The translations under genes and the position numbers were made by a program. Positions 9,614-20,362 of a stretch of 64,000 bases of DNA are shown one piece after another. Each line of letters starts with the position of its first letter. The stretch's first letter is position 1. The DNA is from Sorghum bicolor (Eukaryota; Streptophyta; Magnoliopsida; Poales; Poaceae). The notes under the pieces were generated by a model. The model searched no databases. It saw only the letters and a program-made list of their open reading frames with translations, and was not told the DNA's origin. The stretch is taken from positions 57,145,695 to 57,209,694 of the forward strand of contig NC_012872.2 of the NCBI RefSeq assembly GCF_000003195.3, given 5' to 3'.

Positions 9614-12600
9614 TCACACTGCTGCTTGATCCATCTCTTCAGCCCCCACAGCGGCCGCCATCTGCGCCGAAGCTGCCATGATGCTTTCGCTGTCCAGGGA
9701 GGTGAGCTGCCTGACTGCCTCAATCTGCGCTGAGGTCATAGGGGTGTCAAAGGACTTTGCGAAGGCTGCAAGGGCCTCTTCTCCTATCGGCTCATTGGAG
9801 CCCACCATCCCGAAGGCCTTGATCAGACGATGTGTTGCTCTTTTGGAGACAGGCACCGAGCAGACCTTGGCCATCTGCCTAGTGCTCCTTCTCAGGGACA
9901 CAGTTGCACCCTTAGCTGGCTTGGAGCGGCCTGTGCACTTGGTCTGTTGCTCCTGGACAGGAGTCCCCAGGATCGGCTGCTCACAGGGGACGAAGAGGCT
10001 GTCCACGACGCTGTTCCTGCGTTCCTCAAGAATCATTTCAGCAACTTGCTCAGTGATGGCCGTTGCGGCGGCTTGAGCTCCAAGGCCTTGCTGCACCCCC
10101 GGTCCAAAGTGGATGACTCCACTGCAGCCCAGGGCTGCCGCCTCTTCATTGAGTTCCGCAAGCTTGTCCCAGTTGGGGGTGTAGACCGGGGACTGCCTGA
10201 TTGTCTCTCTGGGGGATCCGGCAGGGGAGAAGGAGAGGGGTCTGGTTACTGCCGCTGCACAAGCTGTCCATGCCTCCTCCACCATTGGGTCATACCCCCC
10301 GGCACTGGCTGAGAGGCCTGTCCAGATGTCGCCTGTGTACAGGCCCTTGTAGAGGTCCATCATTGGGTCAGGGTGCCCCGTCTGCAGCTGGGGAACCCCT
10401 GTAGGCGCTTGGACGCCACGTTCCCCCACGGCCCCCGGCGATCAGGACCGGCGGCGCTCCCAGTCCGAATGTTCGAGGCGCATTGGATCACGCCGGCGCG
10501 GTGAGGGGGTGTCTCTGGAGAGGCGCCTGCCCCTGTCTTCATTCCCCGTGCCGTCAACGGGCACGGAAGTCTCCCAGCGTCTGGAGGTCGAGGGAGAGCG
10601 GGAGCGGCACCTTGGCCCCACATTGCCGGAGGAGCCGGCGGCGCTCCTGATAGAGGCGAACGCCTGCTTGCCCCGCACCAGGAGGCTCCGCGGTGGCGGG
10701 CGGGGGGCATCATCATCTGGGCCGTGGTCGTCACGGTGCCCTGCGCGTGGATGAGGACGGCAGGTCTCCGGTGGCGGCCTATGGAGCTGGCGCACACCGT
10801 CCATCACCCCCGGCGTCCAGTCGCTGAAGTTGTAGATCCTGGGTAGTTCATCCTCCTCTGAAAAGACAGAGGATGGCACCCCACTTTGGCCAGTGCTTGG
10901 AGTGCGTTCCCGGGCCGGACTCCAGTCTTCAACGATGTCGAGGTGGATGAGGACGTTGTGGGAGTGGCCCAGAGGGGGCGGGGCCGCCTCGCGCGGGAGC
11001 GCAGAAGCAAGCAGAGGCGAAGCCTGGCCCGCACCCGGTCTGAAGAAGGTCACTGTCTTCGCCCGTGGAAGGAGATCAGGGAACCACATCCACGCCCAAC
11101 AGTAGATGATGTCGGAGGCCTGCTGGCGAAACGTGGCACGGTCGATCTTGTCAATGAGGCAAACCTCCCCCAGCACTTCCTTGAGCGCTTCGAGGTTCCA
11201 TGCGTGCGACGGGAGGTTCTCAATCGCCACGCGAACGTGGTACCACCAATGGACCTCCCCTCCATGGCTGTGCTCTGTCCAGGGGGTGATGGCGAAGGAG
11301 ACCCCCTTGACTCGCACAGCACCGACACGGAGGGCGAGCGTCCTCTGCTGCGGGGAGTCAAAGATGATCATGAAGTCCTCAGGGCGGTGACGCGTCGTCC
11401 GCATCTCATTGGGCGGCATTCGGACGCACCCTGCAACGACGCGGCTGACGTCTCCAATGCCGATGTCGACGTGCTGCGGCCTGCCCCGCGCCACAAGCAG
11501 CACAGCACGCGTGCGCAGCCTGGTTGCCTCCTCAGCCATGGCGATGGACGAGATCACCACGGCACTGCCAGATGCTGGCCTGTTCTCCGGCATCCCCGGG
11601 TACCAGGTCATCTCCTTTTCTTGACTTGTCTCTTTGGGATCCGGGAGCGGCGGGAAGGTCAGCCGACTATGAATTGGAGGGGCTGAGGATTTGGGGGAGG
11701 CGAGGCGGGAGTGAATGGAGGTCTTGGGGAAATTGAGGCGGGAGTGTATTCCTGGGCGGCGAGCCCCTGCCCGCTTCTCTGGGCAATGGCGTGCCAAATG
11801 ACCACTACGTCGGCAGGCCAGGCAGCACAGAGGGTCTCGGCACTCTGCTAGCTTGTGGTCGGTTGCTAGGCAGCGAAAGCAGCGGCCGGCGAATGGCGTT
11901 TTATAGACGGCCGGGGTTGCTTGGTTGCCACCAAGGAGCAAGGGTCGCCACTGCGCGCGTCTTCGAGGGGCATAAGGTCGAGCAGTTGGCGGGCGCGAGC
12001 GCGCGACCTCGCAATAACTACGTCCCTCCCGCACCTTGGCCCGAATCGGAACGTTCGGCGCCTTGGGATGGTAAAGCTCAGAGGCGAGGGAGGCATGCTT
12101 GGAGGGGTTTCGCCGTACCTTAGTAATGGCGTGGATGCGCGTGTACGCGTCTGTGTCCGCGCCTGCTGCCGGAGCGGCAGGCGAGTAACTACGCCTGGCC
12201 CGAGAGCCAGCCGCAGCAGCCACCACATCTCCCCGGCTAACCTCCTGCGTCGCAAAGGGTGCCGCCTGGGCCTTGGCGGCGTCGTGAAGCCGCTTTGGTG
12301 AAACCGGGGAAGCCGCCGGCAGCAGCACAGCGTCGCTCTGGTTACGCGTTCCGTCTTCGTCGTTGGGCGTCGCCGAGGCGCCACCCGCACCGCCTGAGAG
12401 CTCCCCCTCCCTAGGCGGAAAGAGAGGGTCAGATCTGAGCGGCAGGGAGGCAGCCCGCACTGCATCGCCATTGATGACATTGCCCCTTCCTGCTTCCTGG
12501 AGGTCTGGTGAAAACGGCACCCCCTCTTCAATCGTAGCAGCAGCGGTACTGAGTTGGCCGAAGGCACCATCCTCGTCGTGGATCGAGCCCCAATCCAGTT

Positions 12601-12826
12601 GCTCCATCGTGGGGTCGTCATTAGATTGGATCTCACCATTCGAGGTGGCCAGCGACGCAACAGGTTTGGGGGGCAGGGGGCAGATGAGGTGGGGTTGCGG
12701 GGTCTGGGCTTGGGTAGCGAGAGCTTGCCCCGGGGGGGTGGACGGCGGCGCCGTGGAGGGCGCCGGCGGCGGGTGGGGGTGGGGGGCGCGTTCGCCTGGT
12801 GCGTCTGGCCGCATGGTGGAACCCAT
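9614..12826 (-). pseudogene. LINE ORF1 (gag-like RNA-binding protein) with one in-frame TGA
   Basis: The frame runs 1,070 codons from ATG 12826 to a stop at 9614-9616, interrupted once by TGA at 10442-10444. The N-terminal third is low-complexity and proline/alanine-rich. Two CCHC zinc knuckles follow (CFRCLATDHKLAEC and CLACRRSGHLARHC), then an RRM-like/DUF4283-like region with WWYHVRVAIENLP, and arginine/serine-rich sequence before the TGA. Beyond the stop the same frame gives 270 more codons, including RRSTRQMAK and a helical tail like those at the C-terminus of other grass LINE ORF1 proteins. The stop is therefore most likely a nonsense mutation in a single ORF1; two separate ORFs, or readthrough, cannot be excluded. 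An upstream in-frame ATG at 12847 lies partly in the target duplication and is not the element's own. Confidence 0.85.
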
Positions 12827-12844
12827 TCCTAAAATATCTAACCG

Positions 12845-12861
12845 CATTGATAGATATAGTG
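12845..12861. repeat. Target-site duplication, 5' side of the LINE
   Basis: CATTGATAGATATAGTG, one mismatch from the copy at 5456-5472. It sets the LINE 5' end at 12844. Confidence 0.85.
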
Positions 12862-13152
12862 GGCAAGCCGGATAGTTGTGAATAAGGCAGGGTTATTCAA
12901 TCATTTCCTCTCCCATTCTTGTTTCATTATTTTTTATTTTAAAATTTAATATTTAAAGTTGCTCCATTATCTTGTATTACCCATGTGAAAATTGGCTGGA
13001 GATTGACCCATGACAGCCTTGGCTTCCAATTTTAGATTTTAGATCACAATTCCTCGAATAATCAAATCAATTATGAATGCAGGAAGAGAGATATTAAACA
13101 CCTAGATGGTGATAGATCAGATATTATATTAGAGCATGTTTGGTAGAACTTA

Positions 13153-13373
13153 GGCTTTGTTTAGATCTTTTTTTGAATTTTGGTACTATAGTACTTTCGT
13201 TTGTGTTTGGCAATTATTATCTAACAATGAACTAAGTACGCTCAAAAGATTTATCTCGTAAATTAATTAGTTGTTATTTATTTATCTATATTTAAAGCTC
13301 TATACATGTTCCGCAAGATGTGATGAAAAATCTTGATTTTTTTTTTAAATTTTGAGTGCAACTAAACAAGGCC
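13153..13373. mobile_element. MITE of the GGCCTTGTTTAGTT family
   Basis: A 221-bp AT-rich element starting GGCTTTGTTTAGATC and ending ACTAAACAAGGCC, which are imperfect inverted termini. The interior carries phrases shared with the other copies in this window, for example AAAAGATTTATCTCGTAAAT and ATATTTAAAGCTC. Non-coding. Confidence 0.75.
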
Positions 13374-13630
13374 TAAAACAGCTAGGCTGAACTGCTGAAC
13401 TCATAATTCTGCCGACAGTAGTATGTTGATCCTGAGCGACAAGACAGGGAGAAGCGTTGATTCTTGCTAGAAAAAATCTTTCTCAAACAACAATAGTACA
13501 ATAGACATATTGGGTGGTGGCAGCCCGTTCTCTCTCGTTTTATTTCGACAGAGCAGAGCAGAGCAGAGTTGTGTTGATATTCATCAGAATTCGTGGCAAA
13601 TGTAGGCGGCCAACTCGGCTCCAATTCCAG

Positions 13631-15963
13631 TCAATCCTTGGTGGTTTCAGCAGCCGTGACGGACGCCAGGAACTCCTTGAGGAGACGGTTGTAGACGCAG
13701 GGCCTCTCCAGGTGCACCAGGTGGCCTGCCTTGCTTATGCTCTGCAGCATCGTCTTCTCGCCGAGCTGCCTGAAAATGCAGATCCGGAGATGTTTCAGTC
13801 ATCTTCGCTCATATATGATGTGCGCGCGGTTTGTTTGGTGGAATAATTATGGGTTCAGACTTACTCTTTCATGGTCTTGGCGAGCTCAATGTTGAAAATG
13901 TTGTCGTTCTCTCCCCACAGCAGAAGTATTTTCTGCAGAGCAAGCGGAGATTTCATCTTGTGACTTTGCGAGGGAGAAGTGGACAAAATGAAAAAGAAAC
14001 TCGGATGTACTCTCCCCATTCCCATTCTTAGAATCTTGAAGATCTCAAATTTGACCAAATTTATATAATAAAATAATAATATTTATGGTACCAACTAAGC
14101 ATCATTAGAATCTTAATAATTAATTATATTTTTATAGTATACCTATTTGATGTTATAAATCTTTTTAATATTTTATATAAATTTGGTCAAACTCGAGATG
14201 TTTGACCCTCTAAAATTATTAGAATGATTTATAGTTTAAAATGTAGGAAGTAACTTGGTGAAACGTAATTTGTCAACAAAAAATAACTTGGTGAAACGTA
14301 AACCACTTTAGATAGCGATTCATAATTGTATTTTTTTAAAAAAAACGGATGGAGTATATATAGGTCATTAATTTCTACTCCTGGCATGCCACTTGCAAGG
14401 AGTGATTGGGTCCGCTCGTTTCATGCCATCGCGAATCTGATTGCTTGGCAAGTGCAGTGCAGCCGAGGCCGGCGCAGTAGCCTTTCCAGATCTGTAGCAA
14501 TCACTTCACTTGCGCAAATAAGGAAGGCACGCGGAAGCCATATTGGCGTTTACGCCGCAGACTGCACCGTGCACTTGCTGAGGAAAACTCCACTGTTCCG
14601 CGTACAGGGATTCGTTGGACACAATCAATGCTTACTTGATGAGCCTAGCCACTCGTAACTGCTGGCTACTTCCTTCATCCCATAAAGAAGGCAACTCTCG
14701 CATTCTTTTAGTTGTTAATACAAATTGCTAAAATTTGGTCAAACTTTAGCAAATTTGACTGGCACAAATCCTTTTTGGGACAGAGAGAGTACAAGCTAAT
14801 CAAATGTTTTTCACTGTTCAGGCTAAGATTGTTAATGGAAACCCATGACCAATGCCATGAGTAGGGCATCCATGTTCCACCAATTTCGTGGAAAATATGA
14901 CCGACGATGCGGGCGACATGGCCACACCCAGAGAGAGGTTAGTAGTAGTAGAACGGGAGCGGTGGCCAAACCTGAGACAGGACGGGCACGGTGGCGTCTT
15001 TGTTGCTGACCACCAAACCTTCCAGCAGCTCGGCTCTCTCCTTGCGGTTGGTGAACATCACCTGCGACGCCGATGCCGATGCGTGCACAAACCACCGCAG
15101 ATACGATCGATCAGAGGCACAGCTTCACTACGTCACTCGCTGATCCGGGTGATTAATATAATCTCGGACACGACAAGAGTATATATACCTCGAGGAAATC
15201 CCTGTGAAGGCGGTCGGGGAACCAGAGCTTGCGGTAGGCAGCGACGGAGAGCAGCGCCTTGAGCCCCTTGACGGACTCCGGCAGCAGCAGCTCGGCCGAC
15301 GACTTGACGCCGATCGCCTCCAGCGTGGTCTCGCTGAGGGAGTCGGTCATGGCGAGCACGGAGCCCGACACCACGAGCGACCGGACCAGGTCCGGGTGCG
15401 CCTCCGCCATCTTGAACGACACCATCCCGCCGTAGCTGAACCCGACCACCGTGCACGGGCCCACGCCCAGCTTCCGGAGCGCCGTCGCCAGGCACTCCGC
15501 CTGGAACCCCGGTGACCGGTCCGTCGACGGCGACGTCGACCCACCGAAGAAGAGCAGGTCCGGCACGTACACGTCGTAGTGCTTCGCCAGCACGCCCACC
15601 TGCGCATCGCATCGCATGCATGTATTGATGATTTTTGCAGTTTTGCACACAGCACGAATACAATGAACGCGAACAACGTAATGTACAGTAGTAGCGAACC
15701 TGGAACTGCCAGGTGACGATGCCCTCGGCGGCGAAGCCATGCACGAGCACGACGGCGGGCCTGCTGCCCTCCTTGGCCGCCGCCGGAGCCGCGGGCGTCT
15801 TGATGTCCTGCACGGTGCCCTTCTCCTTGGGGACCTTGTCCTTGGGCACCCAGAAGGTGATCACCGTGCCGGCGCCGTCGACGTCGACGGTGTGCTGCCG
15901 CAGCCCGGCCATCCTGACCAGGAAGTGCAGCAGCGGTTTCTGCGCCGCCACCAGGTTCACCAT
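13631..15963 (-). CDS. Alpha/beta hydrolase-fold protein (5 coding exons)
   Basis: Coding exons on the minus strand are 15963-15700, 15599-15189, 15061-14972, 13932-13865 and 13769-13631. All introns are GT-AG, and the joined frame is 972 bases (323 residues). The fold is clear: an HGF oxyanion motif (75-77), the nucleophile elbow GFSYG with Ser143, the acid Asp265 in WGEND, and the catalytic His294 in AGHLVHLERP. This full Ser-Asp-His triad predicts a serine hydrolase (esterase, lipase or similar); the substrate is unknown. No signal peptide is seen; the N-terminus MVNLVAAQKPLLHFLVRMAG is hydrophobic and could be a membrane or organelle anchor. Intron 3 is long (about 1.04 kb) and holds two Stowaway-like MITEs. 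A TATA box lies 160 bases upstream at 16123-16130. Confidence 0.88.
14010..14250. mobile_element. Stowaway-like MITE in hydrolase intron 3
   Basis: A 241-bp, very AT-rich element flanked by TA on both sides (14008-14009 and 14251-14252). Its termini CTCTCCCCATTCCC and the complement of TACATTTTAAACTAT-like sequence are degenerate Stowaway ends. Internal TTTGACCAAATTTATATAA and TATAAATTTGGTCAAA form the usual subterminal inverted repeat. Confidence 0.65.
14669..14789. mobile_element. Short Stowaway-like MITE in hydrolase intron 3
   Basis: A 121-bp element with TA on each flank. It begins CTTCCTTCATCCCATAAAG and ends CTTTTTGGGACAGAGAGAG, imperfect inverted repeats of the CTCCCTCCGTCCC type. 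It contains AAATTTGGTCAAACTTT as a subterminal palindrome-like block. Confidence 0.7.
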
Positions 15964-16122
15964 TGTAGTCCTTGACCTTGCAAGCTCGAACAATCGCAAG
16001 ATCGTTCGAGAAGGGACGCTACCGGGGCGCAATCTCTTTGTGCGTGAAAACACAGAAAAATCTCTTGGGTCTTGGCAGAATGCTGCGCTGTGGTGTAGTA
16101 TGTATGTGCCGGTGGCGATGTT

Positions 16123-16130
16123 GTTATATA
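16123..16130 (-). promoter_or_regulatory. TATA box of the alpha/beta hydrolase gene
   Basis: TATATAAC on the minus strand, 160 bases upstream of the ATG at 15963. It supports this ATG as the first of the transcript. Confidence 0.55.
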
Positions 16131-16339
16131 GGCTAGGCTAGCTGCTTGGTGAGTGGGTGTCTGCGTCGGTGGACATGGCGAGGGAATGCTGCCGCCTGCC
16201 CGCCGCCCGCGTACTAGGATCAAGGGAGGAGTATTGAATTGTTCCGGGTGGTAGTTGCGAGTTGTTCAGCTCAGCTCTTCTACCGTTCCGTTTGAGCGGG
16301 AGAGTAAACATTTTCTATTTTTCTGCGTGCGGAACGTGA

Positions 16340-16766
16340 GCCTAAGGTCTAGCACTCGTAGCCTAGTTTGACTTTGACTACCGTGTTTAGTTGGCTTAAA
16401 AGTCACGACAGAAAGTTAATTTAGTGTGAGAGAAAAATATTATTAAATAACTAATAGCAAATTCGGTAGATAAACTCAAGAGATAATATCTAACATACAA
16501 GTTAACCTCTTCAATAATCTTACTCTATATCATCCTGTTATGGGTCTCAATCTTCTTTTTCCCTCCTACACAGCACATGCCCTACCACGGAGAAGGGAGA
16601 GAGAGAGGACAAGTGGGGACCATGCATGACCATGTAGTCTATGCGAGACTAGCACCACATGAAGAGATAGACTTTTCTGTCTTCTATCTTCTCTCTCCTC
16701 CACATAGGCAAAATGATGACATAGATTGCTATGAGTTAGCTGAAGTGGCACTGTTGGAGACGCCCT
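16340..16766. repeat. Degraded MITE pair
   Basis: About 16370-16480 contains hAT-MITE-like phrases (AAAAGTCACGACAGAAAG, GTGAGAGAAAAATATTATTAAATAACTAATAG reduced here to key motifs GTGAGAGAAAAATATTATT and AAATAACTAATAG). Similar phrases recur at 45160-45250 and 45390-45490. The right end CTGTTGGAGACGCCC followed by TAA is a Tourist-type terminus. The left end is not clear. No coding sequence. Confidence 0.45.
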
Positions 16767-16768
16767 AA

Positions 16769-17104
16769 GGGCGCTCACAATGGTGTTTAAATCACTAGCT
16801 ATTTGATCTCTAGAAAGAATGTTATTGGCTCTCAATGGCAATTTGCAAATAGCTAGCTTAAAAAGTCGCTAGCTATTAGAAAGTCACTAGCTATTGTGGA
16901 GAGTATTGTGAGAGAGTTATTTCTAGAAGATCGTGCTAGAGCTATTTATGAGTCGCTAGCTATTTGATCTCTCTCCTCGATAGCCAATGAGAGTGCTACT
17001 TTTTTATTATTTTTATACGTCATCTCGCTAGCTATTTGTAAAGTGCTATTGAGAGCCAATAGAATTCCTCCTAGCTAGCTATTTGATAACCATTGCGGAT
17101 GACC
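16769..17104. mobile_element. Tourist-like MITE (TSD TAA)
   Basis: A 336-bp element starting GGGCGCTCACAATGG and ending CCATTGCGGATGACC, with an 11/15 inverted match. It is flanked by TAA at 16766-16768 and 17105-17107. The interior repeats CTAGCTATTTG-like words in both orientations. A related terminus, CTATTGCGGATGCCC plus TAA, occurs at about 17306-17322, so a second decayed copy follows directly. Confidence 0.7.
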
Positions 17105-17107
17105 TAA

Positions 17108-17325
17108 GAGTCGGCTACTAGATCTAAGCCAACTTCTTTAATAGTGTTAGCTTTTAGCAATGACTCATAGTATGATTAGGTCCACATGACACTCTCACAT
17201 GTTCTTAAAATGTGTGTATGAGGCTAGCTCCTACTCAAGAGCTAGCTTTTCTCTCTCTTCTATTAAAATATAAAAAAAAGTTTAGAGCTAGCTTAGGAGT
17301 CACCTATTGCGGATGCCCTAAGTGT
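17108..17325. repeat. Decayed relative of the preceding MITE
   Basis: Ends with CCTATTGCGGATGCCCTAAG, the same terminal sequence as the 16769-17104 element, and has similar CTAGCT-rich interior sequence. The left boundary abuts the preceding TSD, so it may be nested or a partial copy. Confidence 0.45.
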
Positions 17326-18420
17326 GATGGGGGTGCACGTCTAGCATATCAGTTGAGTACAAAAAAAACTGCTAAGTCGTCAGTATTAATTGGACAATGA
17401 GTGCTAACATGAGAGAAACAATGGCACAAGACTTGCACCTATTAATCATGGGGATTGTTTTGGATGGATTAGATAGCCCTTTAAACAAGTTTTTTAAAAT
17501 ATCTAAGATCATCAAAATCGAAGTTCAGATCTACGAGTTATGGTGTTTTAATTTCGTATAGTGGCCTATGTTGTTTTCAAAGCTATGGAAGTTTCGTGGC
17601 AAAGTTCCGCACTCTATAAGTCATAACGGCTAGTTTTTTAGTTCAAAAGGCTAATGTTCATGAGGTGGGTATATATATTCATTCCACACCTCTTCAAGAT
17701 GTTGTTGGTGTGCTAGTGATCAAAGAGACGTTCTAAGCCATGTGAGAGCTCTATATAATCCTCTCTTTGTAAGAGAGAGAGTGATTAGCGTGTTATCTGA
17801 ATGTTGAGTTAAGAGATTAAGAGTTAGAGAGCAATTGAGAGCAAGTCAAATATTGAGCACTTGCTGGGCTGTCATACTTCGTGAAGCATTTGTTACTCTT
17901 GGAGGGCCGGGGAAACCTCTTAAACGGCTAGGCGTCGCTCTGCAAGCTCCCGAGCTTGTGATGAGCTGCAAAAAAGTTTATGGGATCTGTGATTTTGTAT
18001 CTGCAAGGGAAAAGTTTATATAGTAGAGATTAGTATAGTAGTCGAGAGGCCCAATGCAGCATAAGCTTTGTGAGTTGCTCACAGCCACCTCAATGGGGAT
18101 GTAGGGTTTATGTGAGAACCGGAACTTCGGTAAAACAAACCTCTTGTCTCTCTTTGTGTTTTTTAATTGAAATATTTTCTTTTCACTTGATCTTTTTGGT
18201 TGTGTGTGTTTGTGAGTGGAGGTACTTCATAGACTTGCTACTAGACACCCTCAAACACATCTAAATGTTTGGTTTGAACTTGATAGTTCTATGTGTAGTT
18301 AACTTCGTTCTCTCTAATGATACTAATTATATATGATAAATACTAAATTTTTCTGTATATATTTAGTCAAAATTGAGTACATCTCTAGTTAAAAAGGGGT
18401 GGAGGGAGTATATATGTCCT
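17326..18420. other. Repeat-derived region, possible solo LTR remnant
   Basis: No gene is seen. About 17690-18170 has features of a retrotransposon LTR: a short GA/CT-rich TATA-like stretch near 17748-17780, and a T-rich tail after GAACCGGAACTTCGG (about 18115-18165) of the kind seen in copia LTRs. No PBS, PPT or coding domain is visible, so this is weak. About 18300-18410 ends with ATTTAGTCAAAATTG and GGGGTGGAGGGAGTA, a decayed Stowaway right end. Confidence 0.3.
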
Positions 18421-19309
18421 ATGTTTCAAAAGTATAGAAAAGAAACGGAGGAAAAACTTCGGCTTAGATCGATCAACATAGGAGGCTCATCCACCTCTTT
18501 CCTCTTCTTCCTATTCTTCTTCTTCAACCTCCCTCTTTTCTTTCTTTAATTTCTTCTACTTCACCTTTGTCTTAGGAGGTCTCGTTTGTATTTTATGCAG
18601 TTAGGGGAGCTGGAGCCCACCATGCATCCTCTAAATCTGCCGACGTACCGCCCCTTAACTTGGATGCCTATGTCACTGCATGCATCCTTAATAACAAAAA
18701 AAAAAGGCCATCTTTGGCATCATGGTACGTAAGATCCATGATCTCACAGCGTTGGAAGATTTCGACAGATGGATCGGTAAACTAACCACGCTCATGCATG
18801 AGGTCACATTCGCAACGAGTACACATGGGAATTCTGTGGGGGACTGCTGCCGGAAAGGAACGCGAGCAAGTTGTCCAGCTTAAAATTCCCCCACTGATAT
18901 ATCTATAATCCATGGACACAATAACGAGATTGGAGTGTATCATTGGACATGGAGTTTGGACTCGACTGCTGATGACTCAAGTTTTGTATACTGTCAAAAA
19001 GCTCAAAAGAATTTGTTTGGTAGCGCTAGCTAGCTACTACTGCTATCTGGCCGATAAATCGGGACACAGCTTCCACGTAGCATCAATCACGTCGTTGTGT
19101 CGTGTTATATTAGTAGTAGTAGTAGAGAATTAGTACTATAATTCAACCGTTGTGTGTCGAGTTAGATGAGCAGCTCCTGCCTACCCAAAAACTACCACTG
19201 GAACCGAGTGCTCACACGCCATCTCGGTAGCCTTTGCGTGCACTACTGAGCGCGTCCCCAGATAGAAAAAGGCCACGTCTCCGGCGGCACAAGGCAACCC
19301 TCGCGCGAC
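18421..19309. other. Intergenic region, no gene seen
   Basis: A CT-rich stretch (about 18490-18570) and a short (AGT)n run near 19110-19125. ORFs are short and unrecognised. Confidence 0.4.
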
Positions 19310-19386
19310 ATGGGTTTCAGGACCCTCCGGAGCTGACTCTCGGCGAGTGCGAGTAGATTATGGGTTTCAGGACCCTCCGGAGCTGA
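19310..19386. repeat. Two copies of a 27-bp direct repeat
   Basis: A 27-base unit beginning ATGGGTTTCAGGACCCTCCG occurs identically at 19310-19336 and 19360-19386, a 50-base period. A third partial block (CTCCGGACCCTCCTCCGG) follows at about 19397-19414. Confidence 0.85.
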
Positions 19387-19429
19387 TGACATGGATCTCC
19401 GGACCCTCCTCCGGTGGCGGATAACCGAG

Positions 19430-19578
19430 CCATATGAATTTTATAGAGATGAAACTCCTCTCTCATCTGATAAAACTTCTTTATTTAATGTCTCTACCAA
19501 GTCAGCAATTTTGTTTATGTGACACCCTATTTAATGTGCATGACACTCTCATGAAACATGCATTGAGACTGGTCTTAC
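19430..19578. repeat. Partial MITE related to 46370-46576
   Basis: In inverted orientation this shares GATGAAACTCCTCTCTCATC, GCATGACACT and CATGCATTGAGACTGGTCTTA-type words with the complete Tourist-like element at 46370-46576. The right end with CATTGAGACTGGTC followed by TTA is preserved; the left end is not clear. Confidence 0.6.
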
Positions 19579-19590
19579 CATGTCGCAGTG

Positions 19591-19679
19591 AGGCCACAAA
19601 TTAAACCTTCTAACTCTTCAAGTTCAAGGCGTTCAGGCCACAAAATTAAACCTTCCAACTCTTCAAGTTCAAGGCGTTC
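19591..19679. repeat. Tandem duplication of a 44/45-bp unit
   Basis: Two adjacent copies (19591-19634 and 19635-19679) beginning AGGCCACAAA and ending AAGGCGTTC. They differ by one inserted A and one T/C change. No function is apparent. Confidence 0.85.
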
Positions 19680-19693
19680 GAGCAGTTTTATTA

Positions 19694-19905
19694 GGTGTTT
19701 GGTTGGGGATGGTACTGTAGCATTTGTCTTATTTGGTAATTATTATCCAATCATGAACTAATTAAGTTTAAAAGATTTGTCTCACAAATTATTTTCTAGC
19801 TGTGTTTTTAGTTTCGTAAATAGTCTATATTTAGTACTCCATACATGTGTTCAAACATTCGATATGACGAGAGTTAAACTTTACTAGCACCATCCAAACC
19901 AAACA
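19694..19905. mobile_element. MITE with GGTGTTTGGTTGG ends
   Basis: A 212-bp element. The left GGTGTTTGGTTGGGGATGGT matches the complement of the right ACCATCCAAACCAAACA. The interior (AAAAGATTTGTCTCACAAAT, TATATTTAGTACTCC) matches the GGCCTTGTTTAGTT family, so it is a related subfamily with altered ends. Confidence 0.7.
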
Positions 19906-19975
19906 TGTCAGCAGGAAGTCCGAAGAAGAACACGTCTGATCGGGGCTACGCGCGAGCCAGGTTAAGGCCTTGTTT

Positions 19976-20168
19976 AGTTCACCTCAAAAACAAAAAACTT
20001 TTCAAAATTCTCCGTCACATCGAATCTTATGGCACATGCATGAAGCATTAAATATAGATGAAAACAAAACTAATTATACAGTTTGTCTGTAAATCGCGAG
20101 ACGAATCTTTTAAGCCTAATTACTCCATGATTGGACAATATTTGTCAAATAAAAACGAAAGAGCTAGA
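19976..20168. mobile_element. Truncated MITE of the GGCCTTGTTTAGTT family
   Basis: Starts with a perfect GGCCTTGTTTAGTTC end and holds the family interior (CACATCGAATCTT, AAGCATTAAATATAG, GAGACGAATCTTTTAAGC). It breaks off near 20168 without its right terminus. Confidence 0.75.
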
Positions 20169-20362
20169 GTAGAGAGAGTTTTATGAAAATAAAACTCTTT
20201 TGCGCTGTTTTCAAAATACGGATATGTTGGAAACTGAATCATAAAACTCCCATTAAAAATAGCGTAATGATCAAGAGAAATAATATTTGTTTTTTGCACA
20301 TAGAAATAATTCCTAATTAACAATAGAAAACTGTAAACTGTACCTGAGTGGCAACGCTACAA

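Larger units (their letters stand above)
5473..12844 (-). mobile_element. L1-type LINE (non-LTR retrotransposon), nearly full length, mutated
   Basis: A 7.37-kb element on the minus strand, with its 5' end at 12844 and a short poly-A tail at 5481-5473. It has ORF1 (gag-like, CCHC knuckles), a ~350-base spacer, and ORF2 (APE endonuclease, reverse transcriptase, C-terminal zf-RVT-like region). The only 5' leader is 18 bases before the ORF1 ATG at 12826, so the 5' UTR promoter is probably lost by slight 5' truncation. The 17-bp flanking duplication with one mismatch suggests a fairly recent insertion, but five coding lesions make this copy non-autonomous. Confidence 0.92.

Noticed and set aside
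10886..11686. Plus-strand frames of 266 codons and similar ones at 9830-10312, 11921-12301 and 12363-12875
   Set aside because: Antisense shadows of LINE ORF1.
11866..12660. A 264-codon minus-strand frame overlapping LINE ORF1
   Set aside because: Offset frame of ORF1 with Arg/Pro/Ser-biased composition and no family features.
15133..16053. A 306-codon unspliced minus-strand frame across the hydrolase
   Set aside because: It reads exon 1 correctly but goes out of frame after intron 1. The spliced model with intact triad is better.
17690..18170. A solo LTR
   Set aside because: Composition is suggestive, but no TG...CA termini with a target duplication could be set, so it is left as a weak region note.
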